Position numbers and translations under genes: made by a program
Shown: piece by piece, positions 49,590 to 57,031 of the stretch
Numbering within the stretch: the first letter of the stretch is position 1
Layout of the letters: each line of letters begins with the position of its first letter
DNA from: Lachnospiraceae bacterium
GTDB taxonomy: Bacteria; Bacillota; Clostridia; Lachnospirales; Lachnospiraceae
Length of the DNA: 64,000 nt
Assembly (NCBI GenBank): GCA_021203305.1
Contig: JAJQBK010000036.1
Span: 53,467 to 117,466, forward strand
Direction: 5' to 3'
Notes under the pieces: model-generated
Seen by the model: only the letters and a program-made list of their open reading frames with translations
The model's database searches: none
What the model was told of the DNA's origin: nothing

Positions 49590-49725
49590 CTCCAAACTCT
49601 CTCTCCATCGTGTACATCATTCCGCCGCCCTTTATCGACGTTTCTGCCGTTTTCTTCATGCCGCAGGAAATGTACTTTTTCACTTTCAGCTCTGTGTCCG
49701 TATCCAGGACGCAGGGGAGAATCAT
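49582..49725 (-). CDS. Short 47-residue ORF upstream of the methyltransferase
   Basis: ATG 49725 has GTGGAG 7 bases upstream, and the stop overlaps the methyltransferase start (ATGAATAA). The product starts MILPCVLDTDTELKVKKYIS and has a Gly-rich end (SIKGGGMMYTMEREFGDE). No family was recognised. It may be a leader for translation coupling or a remnant. Confidence 0.5.
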   Translation of the reverse strand: MILPCVLDTDTELKVKKYISCGMKKTAETSIKGGGMMYTMEREFGDE

Positions 49726-49870
49726 GTGTTCACTCCACCTCTTTTTCTTTCAGCCACTCATCCGCCCGCTTCCAGCTCATTCCAAATTCCACCACAGTCT
49801 TATACTATGCAGCATAAGAGGGCGCACGCGCACAAGTATAATTAAATCCGTATTGACAAACTACTTGCTT

Positions 49871-49890
49871 TTTATGCTTCTAAGCATAAA
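49871..49890. promoter_or_regulatory. Palindrome upstream of the methyltransferase operon
   Basis: TTTATGCTT-CT-AAGCATAAA is a perfect 9-base inverted repeat with a 2-base spacer. A TTGACA lies 12 bases to its left on the plus strand. It differs from the GTTAG palindrome, so this operon probably answers to another regulator. Confidence 0.45.
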
Positions 49891-49898
49891 ACAAAAAC

Positions 49899-50066
49899 TC
49901 ATTTCTTACTGTAACGAAAATCACACTTGAGGTTTCCCTCCGCAAGCGTCATTGTCCGTTCAAGCTTCATTCCCATGATGTCCGCCAGCACAAAATCCAA
50001 TTGGCACAAGTATTTTGCCAGTTCAGAACATCCCTCATCCTTGCACAGCTTAGGGGGCTTATACAT
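49899..50066 (-). pseudogene. C-terminal fragment of an ATC-hydrolase-like protein
   Basis: About 55 residues remain (MYKPPKLCKDEGCSELAKYL, then QLDFVLADIMGMKLERTMTL and CDFRYSKK). They align with the end of the protein at 45467 (YLCNLDYVMFGVLGAPLYRE...CDFKLK). The first three quarters of the gene are missing, and the 5' edge overlaps the alpha/beta hydrolase gene. Confidence 0.7.
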
Positions 50067-50949
50067 ATGAATGATCCAGCCAACGTCGCAGATCAGTCTC
50101 AAGAAACTCTCTTGTTTCCCGCACATATTCATCAACCTTATAGAGTGTGGCGGTATGGCCGCCTTCTACTTTAACAGCCTTTGCTTTCGGCATGGAAAGA
50201 AGCAAATCCGCCTGCGCAGCCTCCGAAAAAGCCTTGTCTGCCTTCGGAAGAATCAGAAGCGTTTTATCATCAAAGCTTTTATAATCCGAAAGCTCAAAAG
50301 GCTTTATATCTGCTGCATCTATGATCAAGCCTGTCATATGCAGGTCAAATTTCTTAGTGTATTGTCCATAAATCCAGGCGAAAAAATCCTCCATATACGC
50401 TCTGTCAATGGGATTCTCATTTTCCATGCCGACCTGCTTTTTTGACACCGCAAACAGCATTTTCTTTATCCATGAATAAGGAACAACTTTCATAAGCCCT
50501 ATCATCACACCGTATGATTTATACTGCTTTTTCAAGTCCGCAATGCTCGCCTGTGACAGGCTGCACGTAGAATATAAAGCCACAGCGGACACCATATCCG
50601 AATACCGCCTTGCAATAAGCTGAGCCACAAACCCGCCCAATGAAGCACCGATTAACACGGGATTCTTAATATCCAGCTTTTTTATAAGCTTCATGATGTG
50701 GTCGGCAAGCTGTTCCAGATCGTTGATTTCCATAGGATAATCAAAGGTAAGAATCCGATAATCCTCTTCCATTTGAATAATATGGTTGAACCAGACATCT
50801 GAAATTCCCGTGCCGCCTACAAGGTACACCAGCGTATATTGGGCATCATCTTTACCGCACAAAAGATAGCGGGTGCTAATCCCATCTGTTTTTTCTTCTG
50901 CAAAGGGGTGCGTTTTGCCAAACCTTTGTATTTCTTCTGCAAATGCCAT
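50059..50949 (-). CDS. Alpha/beta hydrolase (second)
   Basis: ATG 50949 has GGAGGG just upstream and gives 296 residues. It shows the nucleophile elbow GASLGGF, an oxyanion region VYLVGGTGISD, an acid candidate near LPKADKAF and a late His in EGGHTATL. A lid-like insert (about 135-215) is present. No signal peptide. The substrate is unknown. Confidence 0.85.
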   Translation of the reverse strand: MAFAEEIQRFGKTHPFAEEKTDGISTRYLLCGKDDAQYTLVYLVGGTGISDVWFNHIIQMEEDYRILTFDYPMEINDLEQLADHIMKLIKKLDIKNPVLIGASLGGFVAQLIARRYSDMVSAVALYSTCSLSQASIADLKKQYKSYGVMIGLMKVVPYSWIKKMLFAVSKKQVGMENENPIDRAYMEDFFAWIYGQYTKKFDLHMTGLIIDAADIKPFELSDYKSFDDKTLLILPKADKAFSEAAQADLLLSMPKAKAVKVEGGHTATLYKVDEYVRETREFLETDLRRWLDHSYV

Positions 50950-50991
50950 ATTTCCCTCCACTTCTATAAATACCAACAGCAGCTCTGAACT

Positions 50992-51741
50992 TTAGCTGTC
51001 AAGGCTGCGTTCTTTTGAATAATTTCTGTCTGACAATATCAGCAATCCAAGAAATGTAACAAATGACCCCAGCCCCATATTGCTCATCCTTATGCCGTTA
51101 AACCATGCTGTGTTTGGTGCAACCTCGGCGAGCATATTCAGAAGAATCTTGTAAAATATAGGGTTAAAAACGACTGCCCACTTCGGGAAAATCGTTTTTC
51201 CCTTAACCACCGGAATAATCATGACAATCGTCATTGATATATAAAATGTCATAAAGACCACGGTCAAAGGCAGCACCAGCCAGATTATGAAATCCATAAC
51301 ATTCTGAGGTATGTTGGTTGCGTTTTGCGCATCCTGTGTACGGCACAAAAACATAAGCGCTATGCACATCAAATGAACAGGGCTTCCGAAAAATGCCACT
51401 GCCTTTGCTCCAATATCAATCAGCCTGCCGCACTTTTTGCACCCACCTTTTGATATGATCTCTCCAATGGCCTTATATCCGTAGTATTGTACAGGGATAC
51501 CGATGCCTCCAAATAAAACACCACTTGCCAGCTGAGCCAGCGACAGGCTGCCACATCCCATCATCATAGAAATCAATTCATTTTCCGCATCGGGGTACAC
51601 AGTCCATCCGACAGGCATCTCTCCGCCCACCATTGTAATAAATGCAAAAATAATGCCGACAATAAACATCCTTTTCAGGCGCTTATATTCTTCCGGTGAA
51701 ACAAATTTGCCCGACAACATCATATCGTTAAAACGCTCCAT
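50992..51741 (-). CDS. Polytopic membrane protein of unknown function
   Basis: The 249-residue protein has about six hydrophobic segments after a short basic N-terminus. A GGCKKCGRLIDIG loop with two cysteines lies between the third and fourth. No family could be named with confidence. It is in the same direction as the flanking hydrolase and the Cys-rich protein gene. Confidence 0.7.
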   Translation of the reverse strand: MERFNDMMLSGKFVSPEEYKRLKRMFIVGIIFAFITMVGGEMPVGWTVYPDAENELISMMMGCGSLSLAQLASGVLFGGIGIPVQYYGYKAIGEIISKGGCKKCGRLIDIGAKAVAFFGSPVHLMCIALMFLCRTQDAQNATNIPQNVMDFIIWLVLPLTVVFMTFYISMTIVMIIPVVKGKTIFPKWAVVFNPIFYKILLNMLAEVAPNTAWFNGIRMSNMGLGSFVTFLGLLILSDRNYSKERSLDS

Positions 51742-51792
51742 GTCGTCCTCCTCTGTTCGTGAAATTCAATTTTCACAGCTTTCTTTTCCCTC

Positions 51793-52134
51793 CTATCCTC
51801 CATTCAGCCGCTTCTGCTCCTTTTTGGTTTCCACCACATGACGGACAGCTACGACCGGATGATGAAAAATCATTCTCGGCCCGGAAAAGCGCATAACCTG
51901 GCGGATTTTTTCCCGCATTTCCGGTTTATAGCAATGCACTTTGCAATTTGAGCAAAAAGTTTTTGTCTCCATAAAAGGGCATTTATCGCTGCGCTGGCAG
52001 GCATATTGCGTCAATGCCTCGCACTCCGGGCAAAGTGCTCCCTTCGTGTGGTGGTTCTTTTTGCAGTAGAGCGCGATCATCTGCGTGACCATCTGTTTTT
52101 CCCGCTCCCGCTTGGTCTGTATGTCTTTCTTCAC
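51793..52134 (-). CDS. Nitrous oxide-stimulated promoter family protein (Cys-rich)
   Basis: GTG 52134 with GGAGG 8 bases upstream is favoured over the ATG 15 bases earlier, giving about 113 residues. The pattern ALCPECEALTQYACQRSDKC and then FCSNCKVHCYKPEMREKIRQ matches this small family, whose members are probably metal- or cluster-binding. The name comes from one nos-linked promoter study; no function is established. Confidence 0.82.
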   Translation of the reverse strand: MKKDIQTKREREKQMVTQMIALYCKKNHHTKGALCPECEALTQYACQRSDKCPFMETKTFCSNCKVHCYKPEMREKIRQVMRFSGPRMIFHHPVVAVRHVVETKKEQKRLNGG

Positions 52135-52234
52135 GATTGTTTCCTCCATCAGACATATGCTTTTTGGTATAGGCAGAAATGCTGTCTTTTGTTTCCTTTT
52201 CTTCGTCGATCTATTTCCGCAAATGCTTCCGCAG

Positions 52235-53074
52235 TCACCGCTCTGCCTGTTCCGCTTCCGTATTTGTATTTAAAATATCAGCAGAGCGGGAACCGCCTAT
52301 CAACAGATAAAATAAAATCGTACATATGCCAAACAACGCGAAAATCTGTGTTACGCTGAGCACCAGTGCCAGCGCGGAGCAGATAAAAGACCCAACCGGC
52401 ATGGACGCTTCCATGATCGCGGCGTTTAAGCCGCTCATCCTTCCCATTTTATCCCGCGGCACAGCCGCCATCATACAGCCGCCGATCACCACGTTCAGGA
52501 TGCCGCCGCCCACGCCGACCAAAAACATGCTCAGCGTCAGCAATGCCATCTTCCCGATCATCAGACGAATATCGGGAGTGATGTACATACAGACAATCGT
52601 TATTCCCATACCGATCCCGGCGGCAACGCACAGATGACCTTTTTTGAATTTCAGCAGCCTCGGCGTGACAAACGCTCCCGCCATCATACCGACCATCATC
52701 AGAATTTTAATGTAGGAAAGCATGCCCGCACCCATATTAAGATAGTCACTGACATACGGTGTCTGAAATACGGTGAGCGGCATGAGCCCAAAATTGATGG
52801 CCAGACCGATCACACTGATCATCTGCACAATCCTGCTGCCTTTCAGGAAAGAGATTCCCTCCTTAAAATCCGAAAAAACCTGATCCAAATTCACTTTCTT
52901 TGTCTCACCGGCTTCGTTATTTTCCGTAACCCTGATCCAGAGAATCAGAACCGCTGAAATAAAAAATGTAACAGCGTCAATGACCAGTACACCCGCCGAG
53001 CCGATCAGGGCAAAAGCATCCCGAAAATGATCACAACGCACTCAAGCACATAAATGGAAACCATCATCAGTCAT
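52235..53074 (-). pseudogene. Truncated MFS exporter
   Basis: The open part (from about 53041) holds helices 6-12 of an MFS drug exporter (IDAVTFFISAVLILWIRV; GVGGGILNVVIGGCMMAAVP). The N-terminal half of about 150 residues is gone. The old start (ATG 53074, behind CGGAGAGAG) is still present but reaches an in-frame TGA after 10 codons. The promoter and operator upstream are intact, so the start region survived an internal deletion. Confidence 0.8.
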
Positions 53075-53090
53075 ACTCTCTCCGACAGAT

Positions 53091-53106
53091 GTTAGCGTTG
53101 GCTAAC
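53091..53106 (-). promoter_or_regulatory. TetR-type candidate operator, copy 2
   Basis: GTTAGCGTTGGCTAAC lies just downstream of the exporter promoter and matches copy 1 at 47090-47105 in arms and flanks. Both put the repressor over the transcription start. Confidence 0.7.
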
Positions 53107-53110
53107 TCGT

Positions 53111-53139
53111 ATTGTAACAGATATCAGGGGAGAAATCAA
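53111..53139 (-). promoter_or_regulatory. Sigma-A promoter of the truncated exporter
   Basis: On the minus strand TTGATT (53139-53134) and TACAAT (53116-53111) are 17 bases apart, with the palindrome starting 4 bases after the -10 box, as at 47110. Confidence 0.72.
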
Positions 53140-53189
53140 TGCGAAACCTGAACGATTACGTCCCAAAGTAAAGACCAGTTACTGTTCAT

Positions 53190-53215
53190 GCAGCATAAAA
53201 TCGCAGCATAAAATC
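53190..53215. repeat. 13-bp tandem repeat
   Basis: GCAGCATAAAATC occurs twice in direct contact. A related GCAGCATAA occurs near 49810. It may be a regulatory site or slippage product. Confidence 0.6.
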
Positions 53216-53376
53216 TTTTTTCCCGCTTTGACTTTTCTCGCCAAAAAATGATATGATCAAATATATTCAGGTATAAATTTACGATTTTCAAAGTAATTTT
53301 GATACCTGTATATCTCTATTCAGGCTGCTGCCGTAATAGGTACACAGGCTTTTGCCAGACAAGGAGGTGTGCGGGG

Positions 53377-53617
53377 ATGAAACGAGTGAAAGCGGCCTGT
53401 ATCTGTCAGAACACTGCATTTTATGCTCAAAGAAGACTTAGGACATGATTACGCTGTGAAGATGGTTCAGGAAGAAGTCGCGCAGTATAAGCGGACACTT
53501 GAAAGGAAGCATACACAATACAAAATTGTGGATGAATCCGAACAGCTGGATGGTTCCATCATGATTAAAGTTATCAAGCAGTATAATAACAGTCCGGTTG
53601 GCGATTATCTCAACTAA
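53377..53617 (+). pseudogene. Small conserved-type protein (about 80 residues) with a +1 frameshift
   Basis: AAGGAGG precedes ATG 53377, which reads MKRVKAACICQ and then goes out of frame. The rest (HFMLKEDLGHDYAVKMVQEE to SPVGDYLN) is open in another frame. Removing one A of the pair at 53410-53411 joins the two as ICQTLHFMLKED, a continuous 79-residue protein. The family resembles small Lachnospiraceae proteins of unknown role. The frame break is inferred from this join. Confidence 0.65.
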
Positions 53618-53630
53618 ATCATCCAAAAAA

Positions 53631-53674
53631 GCAGCCCGTGACAGCCGGAATTTTCTTCAGCTGTTACAGGCTGC
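53631..53674 (+). terminator. Terminator-like hairpin
   Basis: GCAGCCCGTGACAGC pairs, with small mismatches, with GCTGTTACAGGCTGC, right after the small plus-strand gene. An A6 run precedes the stem. Confidence 0.7.
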
Positions 53675-53800
53675 TTCATTATTGCTTCCAATCACAACAT
53701 CAGCCGCTGCTTTTACCTCCGGTATGCCATTCTCCATCTAAATCGAATAACAGCAATCGGTACATACTTCGCAATCCCTTTGCCTTTTTCTCATAAGGAT

Positions 53801-54295
53801 TCACCATGTCTCCTTTGTTTCTACATCACATTCCATGAATCTTCTGAAAGTCTTAAAACCTGCTCTTTCATAAAAAGACAGTGCCCCGTCATTAAATTCC
53901 CACATATCAAGTTCTATTCTTTTAAAGCCGCGTTTTTTTGCAGCTTCTTTAACAAAGTCAATCATGGCAGCAGCAATGCCTTTTCGCCTGTGATTTTCAT
54001 CTACGCCGAATTCCTCTATATGACAATATTTCCGCTCCTTATTATAAGGGGATTCCGGTTTTTCTATATATTGAATCACAGCAAATCCAACTATTTCACC
54101 TTCAATAGCAGCAGCAATAACCTCGCTGTTTTCCTCTTCGAATCTTGTATATACAAAGGGCTCTATGAACTCCCACCCATCTTCACGAAATATATCCGGG
54201 CATCCCTTAACATGTACCTCATTGACTTGTTTGCGAATTTTATTTACAGCTTCAAGTTCCTCTCTTTTTGCACATCTTACAACTAAATTTTTCAT
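53801..54295 (-). CDS. GNAT-family N-acetyltransferase
   Basis: The 164-residue protein shows the acetyl-CoA loop EFGVDENHRRKGIAAAMIDF (motif A, RRKGIA) and the later ELDMWEFNDGALSFYERAGF (motif B). Substrates range from proteins to antibiotics. It lies next to an aminoglycoside-kinase remnant, but nothing in the sequence marks it as an aminoglycoside acetyltransferase. Confidence 0.9.
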   Translation of the reverse strand: MKNLVVRCAKREELEAVNKIRKQVNEVHVKGCPDIFREDGWEFIEPFVYTRFEEENSEVIAAAIEGEIVGFAVIQYIEKPESPYNKERKYCHIEEFGVDENHRRKGIAAAMIDFVKEAAKKRGFKRIELDMWEFNDGALSFYERAGFKTFRRFMECDVETKETW

Positions 54296-54377
54296 AGCCG
54301 GCCTCCAAATTCCAATTTATCCTTCCGCTATCGCCCATATTTCTCCGGATGGAGCTGAAGCAATGCGATTTTCAGTT

Positions 54378-54764
54378 TCATACAATCATTTTCTCTCTTT
54401 CACTCTTTGTCCGAATGATCCAGCCGCCAACCGGGTAATCCCCTGAATTAAAACAATTCGTCCAGCAAATGTAATACCGGATTTTTTCCCAATCCGGCTG
54501 AATTCCCAGTTCCTGAAAAAGCAAAAGGTCATCAGGTTTGCCATAGTCTCTGCTGTGATATTTCCCGGTATAATTCTGTGAAAGGCTGCGGTAACACAGA
54601 GCGATATCACACCATCTGTCTGCTGCTCCCGTTTTTCCCAGATCTATGTATCCGGAAACCCTGTTCTGATGAAAAATAAGAATGGATGAGTCTGACATTC
54701 CAATCTGATCTTTCTCCCCGGCCTCCTGACCAATCTGCTTTTTTATGCTCTCAGGCAGTTCCAT
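54378..54764 (-). pseudogene. Remnant of an APH(3')-type aminoglycoside phosphotransferase
   Basis: An N-terminal piece (MELPESIKKQIGQ) is joined in frame to a C-terminal piece (DSSILIFHQNRVSGYIDLG, ADRWCDIALCYRSL, FQELGIQPDWEKIRYYI). About 150 residues, including the catalytic HGD loop, are missing. After YYI the frame also slips: adding one T would restore LLDELF and a stop, the usual end of this family. The product cannot phosphorylate drugs. Confidence 0.8.
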
Positions 54765-54975
54765 AATGCACCTTCTCCTAACCCTGTATGCACCACACCA
54801 TAATCTCGTGTTCCTATTCTAACAAAAACGCACCCTCCCTTCAATCAGAAACTGTACCTGATTACAAAAAAGTAAGCCTGCCAGCCATCAAATCTCAATC
54901 CCGATGAAACTGACATTTTTCACCACACCATGCAGTTACAGTCAAAAGCAATCTCGTGAAAACTTTTGAAATTTG
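54765..54975. other. Intergenic stretch before the repeat RNA locus
   Basis: No gene, hairpin or repeat was recognised in these 211 bases. They lie between the kinase remnant and the promoter at 54976. Confidence 0.5.
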
Positions 54976-55004
54976 TTGACTTCGCCCTTTCCTGTGGATA
55001 CAAT
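54976..55004 (+). promoter_or_regulatory. Strong sigma-A promoter before the 48-bp repeats
   Basis: TTGACT (54976-54981) and TACAAT (54999-55004) are 17 bases apart. A short palindrome AGAACA-GAAA-TGTTCT (55012-55027) follows at the expected transcription start, as either operator or 5' RNA stem. Confidence 0.75.
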
Positions 55005-55040
55005 GCAAGTGAGAACAGAAATGTTCTGCACTAAAATAGA

Positions 55041-55136
55041 GTTCGCTCCCTGATATGCGACTTATAAGTGGTCTGGATTACAAATAGTGTCCGCTCCCCG
55101 ATATGCGGCATATAAATGGTTGGGATTAAAATGTTT
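55041..55136 (+). repeat. Two 48-bp direct repeats in a probable non-coding RNA
   Basis: Units start GTTCGCTCCCTGATATGCG (55041) and GTCCGCTCCCCGATATGCG (55089), about 80% identical over the first 43 bases. A hairpin (GTAAAG near 55137, CTTTAC near 55161) follows. The repeats touch without spacers, so this is not a CRISPR array. The layout resembles a type III antitoxin RNA or an RNA leader. Confidence 0.65.
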
Positions 55137-55187
55137 GTAAAGTCCTGTCGATAGGCAAGGCTTTACTTGTATCAGGAGGAATTCTCT

Positions 55188-55244
55188 ATGCTGAAAGCTC
55201 CCATTCTCTTGCAAATTTTACTAAAATTGTTCTTGCTTAATTAG
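55188..55244 (+). CDS. 18-residue hydrophobic peptide ORF
   Basis: MLKAPILLQILLKLFLLN follows a perfect AGGAGG with 8-base spacing, after the repeat RNA hairpin. It could be a leader peptide or a small membrane-active peptide. The next promoter overlaps its end. It is too short for family comparison. Confidence 0.45.
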   Translation: MLKAPILLQILLKLFLLN

Positions 55245-55261
55245 CTCAATTCGCATATAAT
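55233..55261 (+). promoter_or_regulatory. Sigma-A promoter of the structured RNA upstream of the toxin-like gene
   Basis: TTGCTT (55233-55238) and a perfect TATAAT (55256-55261) are 17 bases apart. Confidence 0.75.
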
Positions 55262-55267
55262 AAAGGC

Positions 55268-55397
55268 ACAAGAAGACACAACTTCTTGTCTTCGTTAAAT
55301 GATGACGAGTGACGGTTCTGACTCGTCGGTAAAATAAAAATTGACCGGGCGAAGAACAATCCGGCGGGGTTGGATTAATTATCCATCCCCGCTTTTT
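55268..55397 (+). ncRNA. Structured small RNA ending in a terminator (candidate type III antitoxin RNA)
   Basis: From the promoter at 55233 the RNA would fold hairpins CAAGAAG/CTTCTTG and GACGAGT/ACTCGTC, and end with GCGGGG...CCCCGC plus T5 (55364-55397). Two further hairpins (TCTGGC-TATC-GCCAGA; GGATAGG/CCTATCC) lie between the terminator and the toxin-like gene. Promoter, RNA, terminator and toxin order is that of type III toxin-antitoxin loci. The antitoxin role is inference. Confidence 0.55.
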
Positions 55398-55501
55398 ATG
55401 CACAGGGCTTCAAAAGGAATTTTCTGGCTATCGCCAGACACAGCCCGCGCGGACGGATAGGTGAGAAAAAGATTCCCCTATCCGATTGTGAGGTATTCAA
55501 G

Positions 55502-56002
55502 ATGGAATTTCCGGTTTATATCTTTTATCATCAAAATTTATTATGGACTACCCGGCTTCCACATACCCTGAACTTATGCATAAACAGGGACGTCCTTACA
55601 CCTGCTTACTTATAGATTCGCATGAGGATTATTTTATCTGCGTTCCTTTTCGTTCAGATATCCGACATAAAAATTCATTCCTTTTCGCAGGAACAAAACG
55701 TTCAAAAAAGGACAAGTTCTGGGTTGGATTACTCAAAAATCGTAATTATCAAAAACTCCGAATACATCGACTCAGATACCTCAGTTGTCATAGACCAGGA
55801 CGAATATAACGAAATGGTCAGGAATCTTCCGACTATCGTTCAGGAAGCCAACGACTATGTAAATACATACATTGACCACATTTCTGGTAAAGCGCAGATT
55901 CATCCAAGAGAGTTTTCCCGAAAATATCAATTTTCGACATCATGGAGTGCCTGCGCGGTAAGTGGAACTGTTATGATTTCCAGCATTTCATCAATGGCGT
56001 AA
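55502..56002 (+). pseudogene. Type III toxin-like endoribonuclease gene (CptN/ToxN-like), multiply frameshifted
   Basis: Joining three frames gives about 150 residues: MEFPVYIFYHQ, then MDYPASTYPELMHKQGRPYT, CLLIDSHEDYFICVPFRSDI, SGLDYSKIVIIKNSEYIDSD, VVIDQDEYNEMVRNL and IHPREFSRKYQFST. These match my memory of CptN-type toxins in order and length. Frame breaks lie at an A4 run (about 55527, one A short) and an A6 run (about 55708, one A extra). The end after YQFST also departs from the family and is consistent with a short deletion at CGACAT. No working toxin can be read. Confidence 0.65.
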
Positions 56003-56217
56003 AAAAGGAAAACCCGCGCCATATCTCCAAACATCCTGGTGCGATTGAACAGTTCCTTGACAGGGAGAACCCTGACAAGGCATTGGTTGCCCGGGTGATG
56101 AAGGAATACGATGTAAAAAAGTGCTTGACACTTGCATTCATTTTGTGTCGCTTCCAAAAACAAAAAAACAGGTATCTGCATGTCAGATACCCGGACTCTA
56201 ATCAAAATGAAACTTAA
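55942..56217 (+). CDS. Unrecognised 91-residue ORF overlapping the toxin end
   Basis: MECLRGKWNCYDFQHFINGV to HVRYPDSNQNET is open and looks coding in its first 70 residues (PDKALVARVMKEYDVKKCL). There is no clear ribosome binding site. A perfect hairpin GGTATCTG/CAGATACC (56171-56191) lies in its last codons, so the true end may be earlier. It may be the displaced C-terminus of the toxin gene or a separate remnant. Confidence 0.35.
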   Translation: MECLRGKWNCYDFQHFINGVKKENPRHISKHPGAIEQFLDRENPDKALVARVMKEYDVKKCLTLAFILCRFQKQKNRYLHVRYPDSNQNET

Positions 56218-56305
56218 AAATCAGGCTTTTTTGCTGCTAAATCATGCAAAACAGCCAGTTTTTGGCAAAATGCACAGCCATTTTCAAATCATATTGAAAC
56301 TTAAA

Positions 56306-56731
56306 TCATGCCCACGCAGGGATATATCTCATATATCTTGGTGCGGTATCCGGGTCCAGCGGTTTTATCAGTCCGGCAGTCACAGTGTCTTTTATAATTC
56401 TGGATGCCCTGCCCCACAGATCCACAGGAGGCAGGGTATCTTTTGTCCAGGGAATGCGCCCGCCCTGTCTGTCAGGGGACATTTCACCTCCTGCAACAAC
56501 AATCCTGGGATGAATTTTTAAAGCGCCTCCGGCCAGGGTGGTCAGGCCGCCGCACCTGCCTCCCCTGTAAAGATACATCAGAGTATCCACCACAAAACTG
56601 GCCCGCACCCTGGGTTTCAATTTCTCCATCTTTTCCGCAATCTCCGCCGCATCGCAGCCATTCTGCGCCATGATTGCCGCCTCAATCGCCAAAAGCCCTA
56701 TCCCTGTGGATAGATTTGCGGAATCCACCAC
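56306..56731 (-). pseudogene. Chimeric remnant: DegV fragment joined to the end of a RecG-like/AlbA-type protein
   Basis: The first part (VVDSANLSTGIGLLAIEAA; VRASFVVDTLMYLYRGGRCG; GALKIHPRIVV) is the middle of a DegV fatty-acid-binding protein. After about SPDRQGG the frame continues as DLWGRASRIIKDTVTAGLIK and APRYMRYIPAWA, which resembles the C-terminus of RecG-related AAA_4 proteins. Both genes are truncated. A GTG start at 56731 has no visible ribosome binding site. Confidence 0.6.
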
Positions 56732-57031
56732 GGCAATGCTGCTTTCCGCGCGGGAAAGTCAATGAAATAACTGTAAAGTCTTCATAAACTTTCGTCCGGA
56801 TTTTCTGTAATGAACACATTCGATTCCGCACATAGAAATACCACCAGCCAACTGACTGATGGTATTATTTTCCATATATGCTTAACCATATGATTGTTTG
56901 GCAGGCGTAGCATTCTCCTGCATCTCTCGGATTTCTCCTGTCATACCATCGGCGTGTGGTCGCTACGAAATTTACCACCTCAAACAATCAGATGGGTGAA
57001 GCCTTTTTAGTGTATGTTGATTATACATCAA
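56732..57031. other. Intergenic region between the chimera and the PBECR-like gene
   Basis: It contains the nested inverted repeat at 56886-56995 and no convincing gene. A short minus-strand frame (MTGEIREMQENATPAKQSYG) inside the repeat has no known relative. Confidence 0.5.
56886..56995. repeat. Nested inverted-repeat element of 110 bp
   Basis: Outer arms CCATATGATTGTTTG and CAAACAATCAGATGG pair at 14 of 15 positions. Inside them CGTAGC (56906) pairs with GCTACG (56962). Such nested arms suit a structured RNA or a small non-autonomous element. No target duplication was seen. Confidence 0.55.

Larger units (their letters stand above)
53107..53376. other. Intergenic region with exporter promoter and 13-bp tandem repeat
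   Basis: It holds the minus-strand exporter promoter, a 13-base tandem repeat (53190-53215), an AT-rich stretch (53215-53330) and the ribosome binding site of the next plus-strand gene. No further gene was recognised. Confidence 0.6.

Noticed and set aside
55012..55027. LexA site (GAACAGAAATGTTC)
   Set aside because: The half-sites are 6 bases apart, not the 4 of the Firmicute LexA consensus, so it is better seen as a short RNA stem or another operator.
55041..55136. CRISPR array
   Set aside because: The two 48-base units are in direct contact, only about 80% alike, and have no spacers; no cas gene is present.
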